The notes: generated from the letters alone by a model not told the origin. 64,000 bases of DNA from Chryseobacterium mulctrae (GCF_006175945.1 NZ_VAJL01000001.1:3729001-3793000); one strand, 5' to 3'; shown: positions 52,864 to 62,181, numbered from the stretch's first letter. A program made the numbers and translations.

Positions 52864-53313
52864 ATGAAAAATACAAGAAAAGCTACGATTCAGGATTTAC
52901 CTCAATTAGCCGAATTGTTTGATCAATACAGAGTTTTTTACCATAAAGAATCTGATATTTCTGCTGCAGAAAACTTTTTAAAACAAAGAATAGAAAACAA
53001 AGATTCCGAAATTTTTGTTGCTGAAAGTGAAGGGAAATTGACAGGTTTCGTTCAGTTGTATCCACTATTTTCATCCACAAGAATGAAGCGTTATTGGCTG
53101 TTGAATGATTTATATGTCAATGAAAATTACATAGGAAAAGGTTTTTCTAAAGAACTCATTGAAGACGCTAAACAATTAGCAAAATCTACCGATGCTTCCG
53201 GAGTTCTCCTCGAAACGGGAAAATCAAACGACATTGGAAACCAACTTTATCCAAGTTGCGGATTTGAAATTTACGACAAAGTAAATTTCTATGAATGGAC
53301 AAATAAAATTTAA
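52864..53313 (+). CDS. GNAT acetyltransferase
   Basis: 149 aa. N-terminal RKATIQDLPQLAELFDQYR, FVAESEGKLTGFVQLYP, acetyl-CoA loop DLYVNENYIGKGFSKELIED and C-terminal YPSCGFEIYDKVNFYEW (normally LYxxxGF). Substrate unknown. Not closely similar to the acetyltransferase at 49.5 kb. Between the PLP enzyme and the DinB gene, apparently independent of them. Confidence 0.9.
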   Translation: MKNTRKATIQDLPQLAELFDQYRVFYHKESDISAAENFLKQRIENKDSEIFVAESEGKLTGFVQLYPLFSSTRMKRYWLLNDLYVNENYIGKGFSKELIEDAKQLAKSTDASGVLLETGKSNDIGNQLYPSCGFEIYDKVNFYEWTNKI

Positions 53314-53395
53314 TGTAACAATGTATCAATTTAGCAGTTTACCAATTTACCAATGATTGTTAAATTGTTACACTGCTAAATTATTAAATTTTTAA
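53314..53395. repeat. Dispersed TTACCAAT/TGTTACA hairpin repeat, copy 3
   Basis: TAGCAGTTTACCAATTTACC and ATTGTTAAATTGTTACACTG form imperfect inverted words, ending 4 bp before the DinB start. Third copy in 5 kb. Confidence 0.6.
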
Positions 53396-53399
53396 AATT

Positions 53400-53906
53400 A
53401 TGACTGATTTTCAAAAATATATTCAACGATATTTAGATTTAATTCCATCTGAAAACTGGCTGGAAGAATTGAAATCTGTAGGTGAAAAAACTGTTTCTTT
53501 ATTTTCATTTTTAACTGAAGAGCAATCGAAATTTGCTTATGCAGAAGGAAAATGGACGTTGAAAGAAGTGCTTCTTCATTTATCTGATACGGAAAGGGTT
53601 TTTCAATACAGAACTCTGGCTATTGCGAGAGGTGAAGAAAAGAATTTGCCAGGTTTTGATGAAGAGTTATATGCCCAAAACTCTTTTGCGAACGAAAGAA
53701 GCTTAGATTGTTTGTTAGAGGAATATCAATTGGTGAGACAATCTTCTCAGATTTTATTGGAGACAATGAATTTTTCAGCCTTAAATAATATCGGAACTGC
53801 CAATGGAAATCAAATTTCTGCAGAAACTATCGGAAAATTGATCGTTGGGCACAATATTCATCATTTAAATGTGATTGAGGAAAGATATTTACCGGATTTA
53901 AATTAA
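53400..53906 (+). CDS. DinB-family putative metal-dependent hydrolase
   Basis: 168-aa four-helix bundle with the DinB/YfiT metal triad: His in LLHLSDTERVFQYR and the paired His in VGHNIHHLNVIEERYLP. Such proteins include bacillithiol S-transferases and other thiol-dependent enzymes. Specific substrate unknown. Confidence 0.88.
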   Translation: MTDFQKYIQRYLDLIPSENWLEELKSVGEKTVSLFSFLTEEQSKFAYAEGKWTLKEVLLHLSDTERVFQYRTLAIARGEEKNLPGFDEELYAQNSFANERSLDCLLEEYQLVRQSSQILLETMNFSALNNIGTANGNQISAETIGKLIVGHNIHHLNVIEERYLPDLN

Positions 53907-53940
53907 CATTAAAGAAAAATATTTGTTGTTTTTGATAAAG

Positions 53941-54477
53941 ATGCGGAGTTTAAAAAATGTAAATATCAAAAAAAGTATTGAGACTAAAAGATTAGTTTTT
54001 GACGAAAGTTGGTATGATAAATCGGATACATATTTCCAATATTTTGTTTATTTAATATTGATTCTTTTTCCTATACCCGCTATTCAATTAATTAATCCAA
54101 CAACTCAAAATAGTAATTTTGAATATGCAATATTTTTTATTCCGATCATTATAGGTTTGTATAGCCTTTATTGTAAACTTACAGAAAAAAACTTAAAAGA
54201 AATTAAGTTTACTATAGATAAGGAAGAAGCTAAAACAAGAGTATTAGCATATGGTAAAAAAGAAGACCATAGAATTTCAAAAATAGCTCATAATCTCATT
54301 TATTTAAATGAATGGACAGGAGAAGTAAGTCATATAGTGAATGAAAGAACAATAATTATTTTTTTTACAAAATCTTCTATTTTATATACTCTGATTAAAG
54401 AGGGAAGGCGAATGAATTCCCCAGTTTTGATTAGCCAACATATTGTAAGAAGAGAGTTGAAAAAACTTTTAAAATAA
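53941..54477 (+). CDS. Hypothetical protein with two transmembrane helices
   Basis: 178 aa from ATG 53941 (a TTG six codons upstream exists). Two adjacent hydrophobic helices (about residues 33-53 and 65-85) and a cytoplasmic-looking basic C-terminus. Composition is more AT-rich than the neighbours. No family recognised. Not obviously in an operon with DinB or the downstream TsaC-type gene. Confidence 0.6.
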   Translation: MRSLKNVNIKKSIETKRLVFDESWYDKSDTYFQYFVYLILILFPIPAIQLINPTTQNSNFEYAIFFIPIIIGLYSLYCKLTEKNLKEIKFTIDKEEAKTRVLAYGKKEDHRISKIAHNLIYLNEWTGEVSHIVNERTIIIFFTKSSILYTLIKEGRRMNSPVLISQHIVRRELKKLLK

Positions 54478-54515
54478 GTAACATATTAAGTTTTGAAAAA
54501 AAGATTTTATAAAAT

Positions 54516-55064
54516 ATGGAAAACATCATACAAATACTAAAATCCGGCGGAACAATTTTATACCCAACAGACACCATCTGGGGAATCGGTTGTGACGCAA
54601 CAAATATAGACGCCATCAACAAAATTTTTGATATCAAAAAACGCGAAAAAAATAAATCGATGATTATTTTAGTCGAATCTGAAAAAAGATTGCAGGATTT
54701 GGTCGACGTTCCGGAAATGGCGTGGGAAATTATCGATTTGAGCGAAAAACCTGTAACGATAGTTTACGAAAACCCAAAAGGTCTGCCGAAAGAATTATTG
54801 GCAGAAGACGGAAGTATTGGAATTCGTTTGGTGAAAAATGATTTTTGTAAAAAGCTAATTACTAAACTAAATAAACCTTTAGTTTCAACTTCAGCTAATT
54901 TTAGTGGAGACAAAAGTCCGTTAAAATTCTCTGATATTTCAAAAGAAATTATTGATCTGGTAGATTTTGCGGTAGAAGAAGACCGTGAAAAAGTTTCGCA
55001 ATATTCAGGTTCATCTGTGATAAAAATCTGGAGTGACAACAGAATAAAAGTTTTGAGAGAATGA
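54516..55064 (+). CDS. Threonylcarbamoyl-AMP synthase (TsaC/Sua5/YrdC family)
   Basis: 182 aa. Makes L-threonylcarbamoyladenylate for the t6A modification of tRNAs decoding ANN codons. YrdC fold with GGTILYPTDTIWGIGCDATN, IFDIKKREKNKSMIILV (substrate-binding KxR and SxxxxV), and KPLVSTSANFSGDKSP. Lacks the C-terminal Sua5 domain, so TsaC-like. Confidence 0.92.
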   Translation: MENIIQILKSGGTILYPTDTIWGIGCDATNIDAINKIFDIKKREKNKSMIILVESEKRLQDLVDVPEMAWEIIDLSEKPVTIVYENPKGLPKELLAEDGSIGIRLVKNDFCKKLITKLNKPLVSTSANFSGDKSPLKFSDISKEIIDLVDFAVEEDREKVSQYSGSSVIKIWSDNRIKVLRE

Positions 55065-55074
55065 TTTAATTCCC

Positions 55075-55221
55075 ACAGATATCGCAGATTTTCATAGATT
55101 TTTCACTTGGTTAAAAATGAAAATCAGAGATTTTCAACTTATGTGTTCTTTTAAACATGAACATTTTAACTAAAAAATCTATGTGACTTATGTGTTAAAA
55201 ATCTTTTGCTACTTTTGCTGT
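55075..55221. repeat. Dispersed intergenic repeat
   Basis: Contains CCACAGATATCGCAGATTTT, ATCTATGTGACTTATGTGTT and ATCTTTTGCTACTTTTGCTG, words of the flavobacterial dispersed intergenic repeats. The last word matches the GCAAAAG family seen at 23061 and 26317. Confidence 0.55.
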
Positions 55222-55250
55222 TAAAGAAACTACCTTTTACGGTAAATATT

Positions 55251-55258
55251 TATCTTTG
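55251..55258 (+). promoter_or_regulatory. -7 element of the CCA-adding enzyme gene
   Basis: TATCTTTG followed by CA, about 87 nt before ATG 55345; the leader contains a 12-codon frame at 55274 and the repeated word AACATC. Confidence 0.5.
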
Positions 55259-55344
55259 CAAAATTATTGATAAATGAAGAATTTAATTTCTAATATATTA
55301 TTTATCATCTAACATCAATCACCCAACATCCAGCATCTAAAAAA

Positions 55345-56766
55345 ATGTTCATCAACCTCAATCAAAATCAAAACTTAAAACTTTTCAAAATTATTTCTGA
55401 AGTTGCAGCGGCAAATAATCAGTCTGTGTACATCGTGGGTGGTTTTGTGCGGGATCTTTTAATGAAAAGAAAAGCTTCTACTGATATTGATTTTGTGACC
55501 GAACAAAGCGGAATTGAGCTTGCCCAAAATGTAGGAAAAGAAATTGATCCTAAAATGAAAGTTTCGGTTTTTAAAACCTACGGAACGGCGATGATCAGAT
55601 ACAAAGATCTTGAATTGGAATTTGTTGGCGCAAGAAAAGAAAGCTACACTGAAAACAGCCGTAAACCGGAAGTAGAAGGTGGAACAATTGAAGATGATCA
55701 GAAAAGAAGAGATTTTACCATCAATGCAATGGCGATTTCTTTAAATAAAGATAATTTTGGTGAATTAATCGATCCTTTTGATGGGATTGGTGATCTTGAA
55801 AAGGGAATTTTAAGAACTCCTTTAGAGCCTGCTCAAACATATTCTGATGATCCGTTGAGAATGATGAGAGCGGTGCGTTTTGCATCAACTTTAAATTTTA
55901 CAATTGAAGAAAATTCTTTAAACGCAATCAAACAAGAAGCTGAAAGAATTAAGATTGTTTCTATGGAAAGAATCATGGTTGAATTTAATAAAATTATGCT
56001 TTCACAGAAACCTTCTGTTGGATTAAAATTGATGGAAGAAACAGGACTGATGAAGCTTATTATTCCTGAGCTAATTGACTTGAAAGGCGTAGAAGAAGTA
56101 GAAGGACAAACTCATAAAGACAATTTTTACCACACTTTGGAAGTGGTTGATAATATTTCTGAAAACACCGATAATTTGTGGCTTCGTTGGGCTGCTTTGC
56201 TTCACGACATTGGAAAGGCTCCGACAAAAAAATTCGTTGAAGGAACAGGTTGGACTTTTCACGGGCATGAGTTTTTAGGTTCAAAAATGGTAAAAACACT
56301 TTTTCAAAAACTGAAATTACCATTGAATGCAGATATGAAATACGTTCAGAAAATGGTAAAACTTTCATCTCGTCCAATTGCATTAATTACCGATGACGCT
56401 TCAGATTCTGCACTGAGAAGGCTTTTATTTGATGCAGGAGAAGATATGGAAGATTTGTTTACACTTTGTAAAGCAGATATCACGACCAAAAATTCTAGAA
56501 AACAGGAAAAGTTTAAAAAGAATTTTCAATATGTTGCTGTTAAAATAAAAGAAGTTGAAGAAAAAGATCAGGTAAGAAATTTTCAACCACCAATTTCTGG
56601 AGAAGAAATTATGGAAATGTTTAACCTTAAACCAGGCCGAGAAATAGGAATTTTAAAGGAAAAAGTAAAAGAAGCAATTCTGGAAGGTGAAATTGGAAAC
56701 GACCATCAAGAAGCAAAAAGTTTTGTAATTACAGAAGCCGAGAAATTAGGATTAACTTTAGCTTAA
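55345..56766 (+). CDS. CCA tRNA nucleotidyltransferase with HD domain
   Basis: 473 aa. Adds or repairs the CCA end of tRNAs. Class II nucleotidyltransferase head: IVGGFVRDLLMKRKASTDID with the DxD metal site, RRDFTINAMAISL, DDPLRMMRAVRFASTL. A C-terminal HD phosphohydrolase-type domain follows (LLHDIGKAPTKKF, about residues 286-298). Length is normal for the HD-containing form. Own promoter and terminator. Confidence 0.93.
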   Translation: MFINLNQNQNLKLFKIISEVAAANNQSVYIVGGFVRDLLMKRKASTDIDFVTEQSGIELAQNVGKEIDPKMKVSVFKTYGTAMIRYKDLELEFVGARKESYTENSRKPEVEGGTIEDDQKRRDFTINAMAISLNKDNFGELIDPFDGIGDLEKGILRTPLEPAQTYSDDPLRMMRAVRFASTLNFTIEENSLNAIKQEAERIKIVSMERIMVEFNKIMLSQKPSVGLKLMEETGLMKLIIPELIDLKGVEEVEGQTHKDNFYHTLEVVDNISENTDNLWLRWAALLHDIGKAPTKKFVEGTGWTFHGHEFLGSKMVKTLFQKLKLPLNADMKYVQKMVKLSSRPIALITDDASDSALRRLLFDAGEDMEDLFTLCKADITTKNSRKQEKFKKNFQYVAVKIKEVEEKDQVRNFQPPISGEEIMEMFNLKPGREIGILKEKVKEAILEGEIGNDHQEAKSFVITEAEKLGLTLA

Positions 56767-56785
56767 AACCTAACAAAATAAAATA

Positions 56786-56818
56786 AAAAATGCGGTTTCT
56801 TTTGAAATCGCATTTTTT
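56786..56818. terminator. Terminator between CCA enzyme and DUF5074 gene
   Basis: AAAATGCG-TTTC / GAAA-CGCATTTT hairpin with a T-run, shared by convergent genes. Confidence 0.8.
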
Positions 56819-56840
56819 TATTTTCGAAAAATAAGAGTTG

Positions 56841-57893
56841 TTAGTAGTTTTTATAAACCGATGTAGCTCCCATTCCTGCTTTAAGTTTGCCAGTTGGAGT
56901 TCCTCCACTAGTATAAACTGTTATTTCACTTGGCGCAGTGAATTTTTTCACATCAGATACAAAAATTCTTCCGTCAATAACGCTAAATCCGTAAAGAGTG
57001 AAGTTGGGTCCGTCATCAACTGCTGTAATAATAGGATTTGTAGGAATTGTTGTAGAATTCATATCCATCGAATAAATTTTATTGCTTGAAGTAAAATAAT
57101 ATCTACCCCCGTCAATCTGAAGATTGGTACCATTAGCAATTCCTGTAAGAGTAGTTGTTTTTACAATACTTCCAGCTGGATTGATCTGATAGATATAAGA
57201 ATCAGCGGTTCCTTGAGCAATTGCATAAACATTGTTATTGTATGTTACTGTTTTAGTAATATCTCCGTTTGGCATTGCAATAGGAGCTCCTTCAATTGCA
57301 TTAGTAGTTGTGTTGATTTTTGTAATGGTATTACCAAAACCGTATGAAGCGTTTTGCACAAAAATATTTCCACCAGCTTCTACCACTCTTTCTACGGTGC
57401 TTGTAGACGCAAAATCAATTTTAGTCACAAAAGAATTGTCAGACAATTTATAAACATTTACAAACTTTGCTCCTCCATACTTATCGTTTGAAACGTAAAG
57501 ATTTCCGTTTGCAATTGCCATATAACGAGGATTGTTTAGCTGAGATGTAATTTCTCCTGTTTTTTTAAATGTATAACGGTCTACAATCTGAATTCTGTTT
57601 GAGTTATTCAGTAAAAGATATGCTTTATCTCCGTTTAAAACCATTGTTTGGAGTACATCACCAAGATTTTCGTTGTTGTTCTTTGCTTTGTAGATATCAT
57701 TCTGCATTAAGGTTAAATCTTTCGTAAGGAAAGTAACGTCTGCATTTGGTGTTCCAAAGTTACCTTCGTTGATGATAAGAAATCCGTTATTGTAAGTTAT
57801 TTCCGGAATTATTTCTTCGTAATCTGATGTACACGAAATCGAAAATAACAGGACGAATCCAAAAATAAACTGTAATAGTCTGTTTAATTTCAT
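56841..57893 (-). CDS. DUF5074 surface lipoprotein of the cobalamin operon
   Basis: 350 aa. Lipobox ISC with Cys21. Repeats of YLLLNNSNRIQIVDRYTF, YVSNDKYGG and NTITKINTTTN type suggest a beta-propeller like DUF5074 proteins. It is encoded 12 bp after the BtuB-like receptor and under the same cobalamin riboswitch, so it is probably a surface protein assisting vitamin B12 or corrinoid capture. Direct binding is inference. Confidence 0.82.
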   Translation of the reverse strand: MKLNRLLQFIFGFVLLFSISCTSDYEEIIPEITYNNGFLIINEGNFGTPNADVTFLTKDLTLMQNDIYKAKNNNENLGDVLQTMVLNGDKAYLLLNNSNRIQIVDRYTFKKTGEITSQLNNPRYMAIANGNLYVSNDKYGGAKFVNVYKLSDNSFVTKIDFASTSTVERVVEAGGNIFVQNASYGFGNTITKINTTTNAIEGAPIAMPNGDITKTVTYNNNVYAIAQGTADSYIYQINPAGSIVKTTTLTGIANGTNLQIDGGRYYFTSSNKIYSMDMNSTTIPTNPIITAVDDGPNFTLYGFSVIDGRIFVSDVKKFTAPSEITVYTSGGTPTGKLKAGMGATSVYKNY

Positions 57894-57905
57894 AATATTA
57901 TTGAT

Positions 57906-59744
57906 TTAAAAATTTATTGTTACGTTTATACTGTAATTTCTTTTAGGTAAAGGATAATATGCCGTTGTTTCGTAAACGGTATCTGTAATATTATTCACTT
58001 TTATTCCTAAAGTATAGTTTTTTATTAATGTTGCCGAAAGACCTGCATTCATAACAAAATATGGGTAAATCGCATATTTTCTGCTTTCATCTGAGGTAGT
58101 GTAGGTTAAACCGTTAAACATTCCCTGTGCATAAACACGCAGAAATTTATACTGATAATCTACATTCGATGAAAATTTATGTAAAGGAACATACATCAGC
58201 TGCTTTTGATTTTCCAAATCTACGGATTTTGAATAAATATATCCTGCAACGAGCTTTATAAAATGGTTTTTATTAAAGCTTTTTTGATAGCTAAGTTGAG
58301 ATTCTAAACCATAAGATTCTACTTTATCGGTATTAAAAGCTGCCCAATAACCTAATGAAGTAGGCAACCAAAGAATCATATTATCGATTTTCATGTAGTA
58401 AGGACTTAGGCTTAAAGTAAAACCAGCCACACTAAATTCATGATTCATATCTGCCTGAACCGAAGTCTCCGATTTTAAATTTATATTCCCTCCCGGTTCC
58501 CAATACAAATCGTTGAATGACGGAAATCTGAAATTTTTAGAAAAATTTAAATTTAAGCTGTACCAATTATTGGCTTTCCATTTTCCTGAAAAAGAGTAGA
58601 GAAGAGGAGAATTAATTTTTTCAACAAAATCTTGTTTGATTCCTGCCTCAAATCGTAGATTCGGTGTCGCCAAAAATCTTAATAAACCTGTAGCAGAACC
58701 AATATTTCTACTTACGTTCTTAATACCTGAATCACCTAAACCTTCTCCTTTGTTTTGTTGAAATTCTCCGATGATATTGATATTCAGTTTAGGAATGATG
58801 AAATAATTAAAATCATTTTTAAAAATGTAATTTTTATTAATTCCACCACTTGTATAAGGCTCTCCAAAATTTCCGTAATACTGAAAATTATCTTCTGTAT
58901 AGGCTGCTTTTAAACTATTAGAAATTTTAGATTTGTTGATATCCCAAGAAAGTAAACTTCTTACAGTTTGTGCTTCATATTTGGTTTTATTTAAACTCTC
59001 TTCAAGAATTCTATAATTCTGAGTTGCATCATAAAATTGGCTTTGCCAGGAAATTGTCTGGTTGTCTGCAATTTTGTATGCCGTACCTATATTGAAAGTC
59101 GTATTGTAAAACTTACCGTTTCTGTTGATATAATTATTTTTTTCCGGAACTTCATAATCATTTTGGCTGATCAAATAATTTCCTGAAACTTTAAAGCTGA
59201 ATTTATCGTTACTATAAGCTGCTTTCAAAAAATTATTATAAGTTCCAAACGAAGCAACTTCAGAATTGAATACTCCTTTAAAGCCTTGGTTAAAACTTAA
59301 ATCATTATTTAAATGAATACTTCCTCCAATCGCACCGCTTCCGTAGATAACACTTCCGCCACCAGATTTTATTTCCATCTGGTCATATCCGAAAACCGCA
59401 ATGTTATTGATATCACCTTGTCCCAAAAACTGAGAATTGATATTGATTCCGTTCCAGACAAAAGCAGTCTGTTGTGCTGTTGTTCCCCGAAATGAAGGCG
59501 AAGAAACAGCTCCACGACCATTTTCTTTAATATAAACAGGCGACTGAAATCGTAAAACCTCAGAAAGATTCGAAGAATTTTTTTGAATATCTGCAGGAGA
59601 TAATGTCGTCAAAGAATGAAAAAGTTTTACCTTTTTCATTTGGTTGTCGAATACAAATACGGTGTCAATATTTTTTTCCTGACTGTAATAAATTGTCAGG
59701 CAAGAAGACACTGAAAGTAGGGTTAATGCTCTTTTTAAAATCAT
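57906..59744 (-). CDS. TonB-dependent receptor, BtuB-like (cobalamin uptake)
   Basis: 612 aa. Signal peptide, plug domain with LSEVLRFQSPVYIKENGRGA, SFRGTTAQQTAFVWNGIN, GYDQMEIKSGGGSVIYGSGA, and a 22-strand barrel ending in a terminal aromatic (YSINVTINF). Length is like BtuB. The assignment to cobalamin rests on the riboswitch immediately upstream and the DUF5074 partner downstream. Confidence 0.9.
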   Translation of the reverse strand: MILKRALTLLSVSSCLTIYYSQEKNIDTVFVFDNQMKKVKLFHSLTTLSPADIQKNSSNLSEVLRFQSPVYIKENGRGAVSSPSFRGTTAQQTAFVWNGININSQFLGQGDINNIAVFGYDQMEIKSGGGSVIYGSGAIGGSIHLNNDLSFNQGFKGVFNSEVASFGTYNNFLKAAYSNDKFSFKVSGNYLISQNDYEVPEKNNYINRNGKFYNTTFNIGTAYKIADNQTISWQSQFYDATQNYRILEESLNKTKYEAQTVRSLLSWDINKSKISNSLKAAYTEDNFQYYGNFGEPYTSGGINKNYIFKNDFNYFIIPKLNINIIGEFQQNKGEGLGDSGIKNVSRNIGSATGLLRFLATPNLRFEAGIKQDFVEKINSPLLYSFSGKWKANNWYSLNLNFSKNFRFPSFNDLYWEPGGNINLKSETSVQADMNHEFSVAGFTLSLSPYYMKIDNMILWLPTSLGYWAAFNTDKVESYGLESQLSYQKSFNKNHFIKLVAGYIYSKSVDLENQKQLMYVPLHKFSSNVDYQYKFLRVYAQGMFNGLTYTTSDESRKYAIYPYFVMNAGLSATLIKNYTLGIKVNNITDTVYETTAYYPLPKRNYSINVTINF

Positions 59745-59789
59745 GTCATATCTGCCTTTCCTCCGAAAGCAATTCTATTATTAATATTA

Positions 59790-59945
59790 AAATTCCGGCA
59801 GGTCTCCTGACTTTCGCTTTGCTACACCTTCCCGTTTTGGCAGTGGTTTTTTGTAGAAATTGATTGTGCGATTTACAGTTGCGGGGACAGCTTGGGAGTT
59901 TCACCCAATTCCCTCTTAGTTCCAATCTCTTGGAAACCAAAATTT
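59790..59945 (-). promoter_or_regulatory. Cobalamin riboswitch
   Basis: On the minus strand, GGGAATTGGGTGAAACTCCC, then GCTGTCCCCGCAACTGTAA (B12 box region), CCACTG ... GGGAAGG, and AGTCAGGAGACCTGCC: all core elements of the adenosylcobalamin riboswitch in order. About 45 nt lie between its end and the receptor ATG. Confidence 0.97.
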
Positions 59946-59948
59946 TTG

Positions 59949-59956
59949 CAAATATA
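59949..59956 (-). promoter_or_regulatory. -7 element of the cobalamin-uptake operon
   Basis: TATATTTG on the minus strand, directly upstream of the riboswitch; the -33 box is not evident. Confidence 0.5.
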
Positions 59957-60031
59957 GTTTTTTTGAAAAGAAAGATTAAATTTTATTAAAGCTAAAGTAA
60001 AACCTTACAATTGATTTAAATTAGAAGATTT

Positions 60032-60055
60032 TCACTGTAAAAGAAACAAAATATT
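60032..60055. repeat. GCAAAAG-family dispersed repeat copy
   Basis: CACTGTAAAAGAAACAAAAT between the B12 riboswitch and cdd, related to the copies at 23061, 26317 and 55202. Confidence 0.45.
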
Positions 60056-60137
60056 TTTAGACTTTACTATTTCCAAAAGTTAAGAAAATAACAGTTTCAC
60101 ATTCTTTATATTTCTTTTTCAGTGGTTTCTTTATGAT

Positions 60138-60171
60138 AAAAAAACACAGATTATATTTTCAATAATCTGTG
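60138..60171 (-). terminator. Terminator of cdd within a dispersed-repeat word
   Basis: CACAGATTAT / ATAATCTGTG with a 7-nt loop, followed on the minus strand by seven T, 28 bp after the cdd stop. The plus-strand text (AATCTGTGCTAATTTGTGTA) resembles the common flavobacterial dispersed repeat, so the terminator may derive from it. Confidence 0.7.
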
Positions 60172-60198
60172 CTAATTTGTGTAGTCCGTGAGAGGTTT

Positions 60199-60681
60199 CT
60201 ATAAAAATGTTCCATCAAAATAAAATGGAAGCAAATCTTTGATAGAAGTTACTTTTATCACCTCATCATTTAAGTTAGAAAAATAAAGTTCGATATTTTC
60301 GTTTTGCTTTGTTTCGTATTCTATAATACTTTGTCGGCAAGCTCCACATGGCGGAATTGGTGGGTTTTTCTCTGAAAATTCTTTTGGTCCACCAACGATA
60401 AATATTTTTTTAATTTTTTGATCTGGGAAATTAGCTCCAATCCAAAAAAGAACAGTTCTTTCTGCACAAAGCCCGGAAGGAAAAGCTGCATTTTCCTGGT
60501 TGTTTCCTGAGAAAATTTCACCATTTTCCAACAAAACAGCACAACCTACAAAAAAGTTGGAGTAAGGTGCATAAGCGTTTTCTCTCGCCTGAATTGCTTT
60601 TTCAAAAAGGCTGTTTTCTACTTCTGAAAGTTCGTTCCTGCCTTTGAAATGTTCGTAATCGATTTTTATATCTTTTTTCAT
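60199..60681 (-). CDS. cdd: Cytidine deaminase
   Basis: 160 aa. Deaminates (deoxy)cytidine in pyrimidine salvage. Zinc site: Cys in GLCAERTVLFWI and PPCGACRQSI, with the catalytic Glu in the former; also PYSNFFVGCAVLLENG. Small tetrameric type. Divergent from the old yellow enzyme gene. Confidence 0.94.
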   Translation of the reverse strand: MKKDIKIDYEHFKGRNELSEVENSLFEKAIQARENAYAPYSNFFVGCAVLLENGEIFSGNNQENAAFPSGLCAERTVLFWIGANFPDQKIKKIFIVGGPKEFSEKNPPIPPCGACRQSIIEYETKQNENIELYFSNLNDEVIKVTSIKDLLPFYFDGTFL

Positions 60682-60789
60682 TTTTTGTCTCCGTAAAAAA
60701 GGGGCATAAAAGTAAACCTTTTTAGTGACGTGGGCAATACGTTATAATCTTGCCAGATTTTGTATTTTTAATTCTTTAAAAATAATTCA

Positions 60790-61842
60790 ATGTTATATTC
60801 TCCTATAAAATTTAGAAATGTAGAGCTTAAAAACCGTTGGGTAATGTCTCCAATGTGTATGTATTCCTCAGAAAATGGGGTTGCCAATAATTTTCACTTT
60901 GTGCATTACGGAAGTCGTGCTCAAGGCGGAACAGGACTTCTCATCGTTGAGGCGAGCGGGGTAGAACCAAAAGGCCGAATTACCAATCACTGCATGGGAA
61001 TCTGGAATGACGAACAAGCTGCAGAACTTCAGAAAATTGTAGAATTCGTTCATAAAAATTCAGAAAGCAAAATAGGAATTCAGATTGCTCATGCTGGAAG
61101 AAAAGGTTCTACTTGGGAAAATAAACAAATCTCTTTGGAAGAAGGTTGGGAAACTCTTGCACCAAGTGCGATTCCGTATCATCCGACAGAAAGAATTCCG
61201 CACGTTTTGAGTTTACAAGAAATAAAAGAACAGATTCAAAATTTTAAAAATGCTGCGAAAAGAGCAGTAAAAGCAGGTTTTGATGTTGTTGAAATTCACG
61301 GGGCACATGGTTATCTTATTCATCAGTTTTTGTCACCGCTTTCTAATGTGAGAACCGATGAGTACGGTGGAAGTTTTGAAAACAGAATAAGGTTTTTACT
61401 GGAAATTGTAGATGCAGTCAACGAAGAACTCAATGAAAATGTAGCACTATTTGTAAGGATCTCAGGAACAGAATATGCTGAAAACGGTTGGGATATTGAT
61501 GACAGTGTAGAACTGGCAAAAATTTTAAAAGATCATCATGTCGATTTGGTAGATGTTTCGAGTGGTGGAAATATTCATGGCGCAAAAATTTCTGTTTTTG
61601 ATGGTTATCAGGTTCCGTTTTCTTCGGCTGTAAAAAATCAGGCAAATGTGAAAACAGGAGCAGTAGGTTTGATTAAGAAAACTGAACAGGCAGAAGAGAT
61701 TTTACAAAACAATGAAGCCGATTTAATATTTGTAGCACGAGAGATTTTGCGAAATCCTTATTTGGCAGTTCAGGGTTCTTTTGAAATGAAAGAAGAATCT
61801 TTTTTTCCTCATCAATACCTTAGAGCGAAAATTTCTTCTTAA
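60790..61842 (+). CDS. Old yellow enzyme, NADPH dehydrogenase (NamA/YqjM-like)
   Basis: 350-aa FMN-dependent ene-reductase. Evidence: RWVMSPMCMYSSENG with the redox-tuning Cys of YqjM, IGIQIAHAGRKGSTW, IHGAHGYLIHQFLSPLSNVR and REILRNPYLAVQGS. Length and motifs fit the thermophilic-like OYE class. Likely reduces electrophilic alkenes or serves stress defence. Confidence 0.94.
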   Translation: MLYSPIKFRNVELKNRWVMSPMCMYSSENGVANNFHFVHYGSRAQGGTGLLIVEASGVEPKGRITNHCMGIWNDEQAAELQKIVEFVHKNSESKIGIQIAHAGRKGSTWENKQISLEEGWETLAPSAIPYHPTERIPHVLSLQEIKEQIQNFKNAAKRAVKAGFDVVEIHGAHGYLIHQFLSPLSNVRTDEYGGSFENRIRFLLEIVDAVNEELNENVALFVRISGTEYAENGWDIDDSVELAKILKDHHVDLVDVSSGGNIHGAKISVFDGYQVPFSSAVKNQANVKTGAVGLIKKTEQAEEILQNNEADLIFVAREILRNPYLAVQGSFEMKEESFFPHQYLRAKISS

Positions 61843-61869
61843 TTTTAGGAGCGAATTTAAAAGACAGCA

Positions 61870-62163
61870 ATGCATATAGAAGATTTTATGCTTCCTTGTC
61901 CCAGCAAAAAGTTTTTGGGAATTGAATGTTTCGGATGTGGAAGTCAGCGGGCAATTTTGATGGTTTTTCAGGGAAAGTTTTCTGAAGCCTTTCAAATGTT
62001 TCCGGCAGTGTACACTTTATTGCTGTTTTTCTGCTTTGTTGGCATCAATTTTATCGACAAAAAAAGAAATTATGGACAGATTTTAATTTTTTTAGCAATA
62101 ATTAATTCACTGATCATGGTTTTTTCTTACTTTTATAAACATTTTATTATTCATTTAAACTAA
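61870..62163 (+). CDS. DUF2752 small membrane protein
   Basis: 97 aa. LPCPSKKFLGIECFGCGSQRA is the DUF2752 signature (CP ... C.GCG..RA), followed by two transmembrane helices. Lies 27 bp after the old yellow enzyme and 18 bp before the next small membrane gene. Function unknown. Confidence 0.82.
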   Translation: MHIEDFMLPCPSKKFLGIECFGCGSQRAILMVFQGKFSEAFQMFPAVYTLLLFFCFVGINFIDKKRNYGQILIFLAIINSLIMVFSYFYKHFIIHLN

Positions 62164-62181
62164 ACATTAAAAAAACAAATT

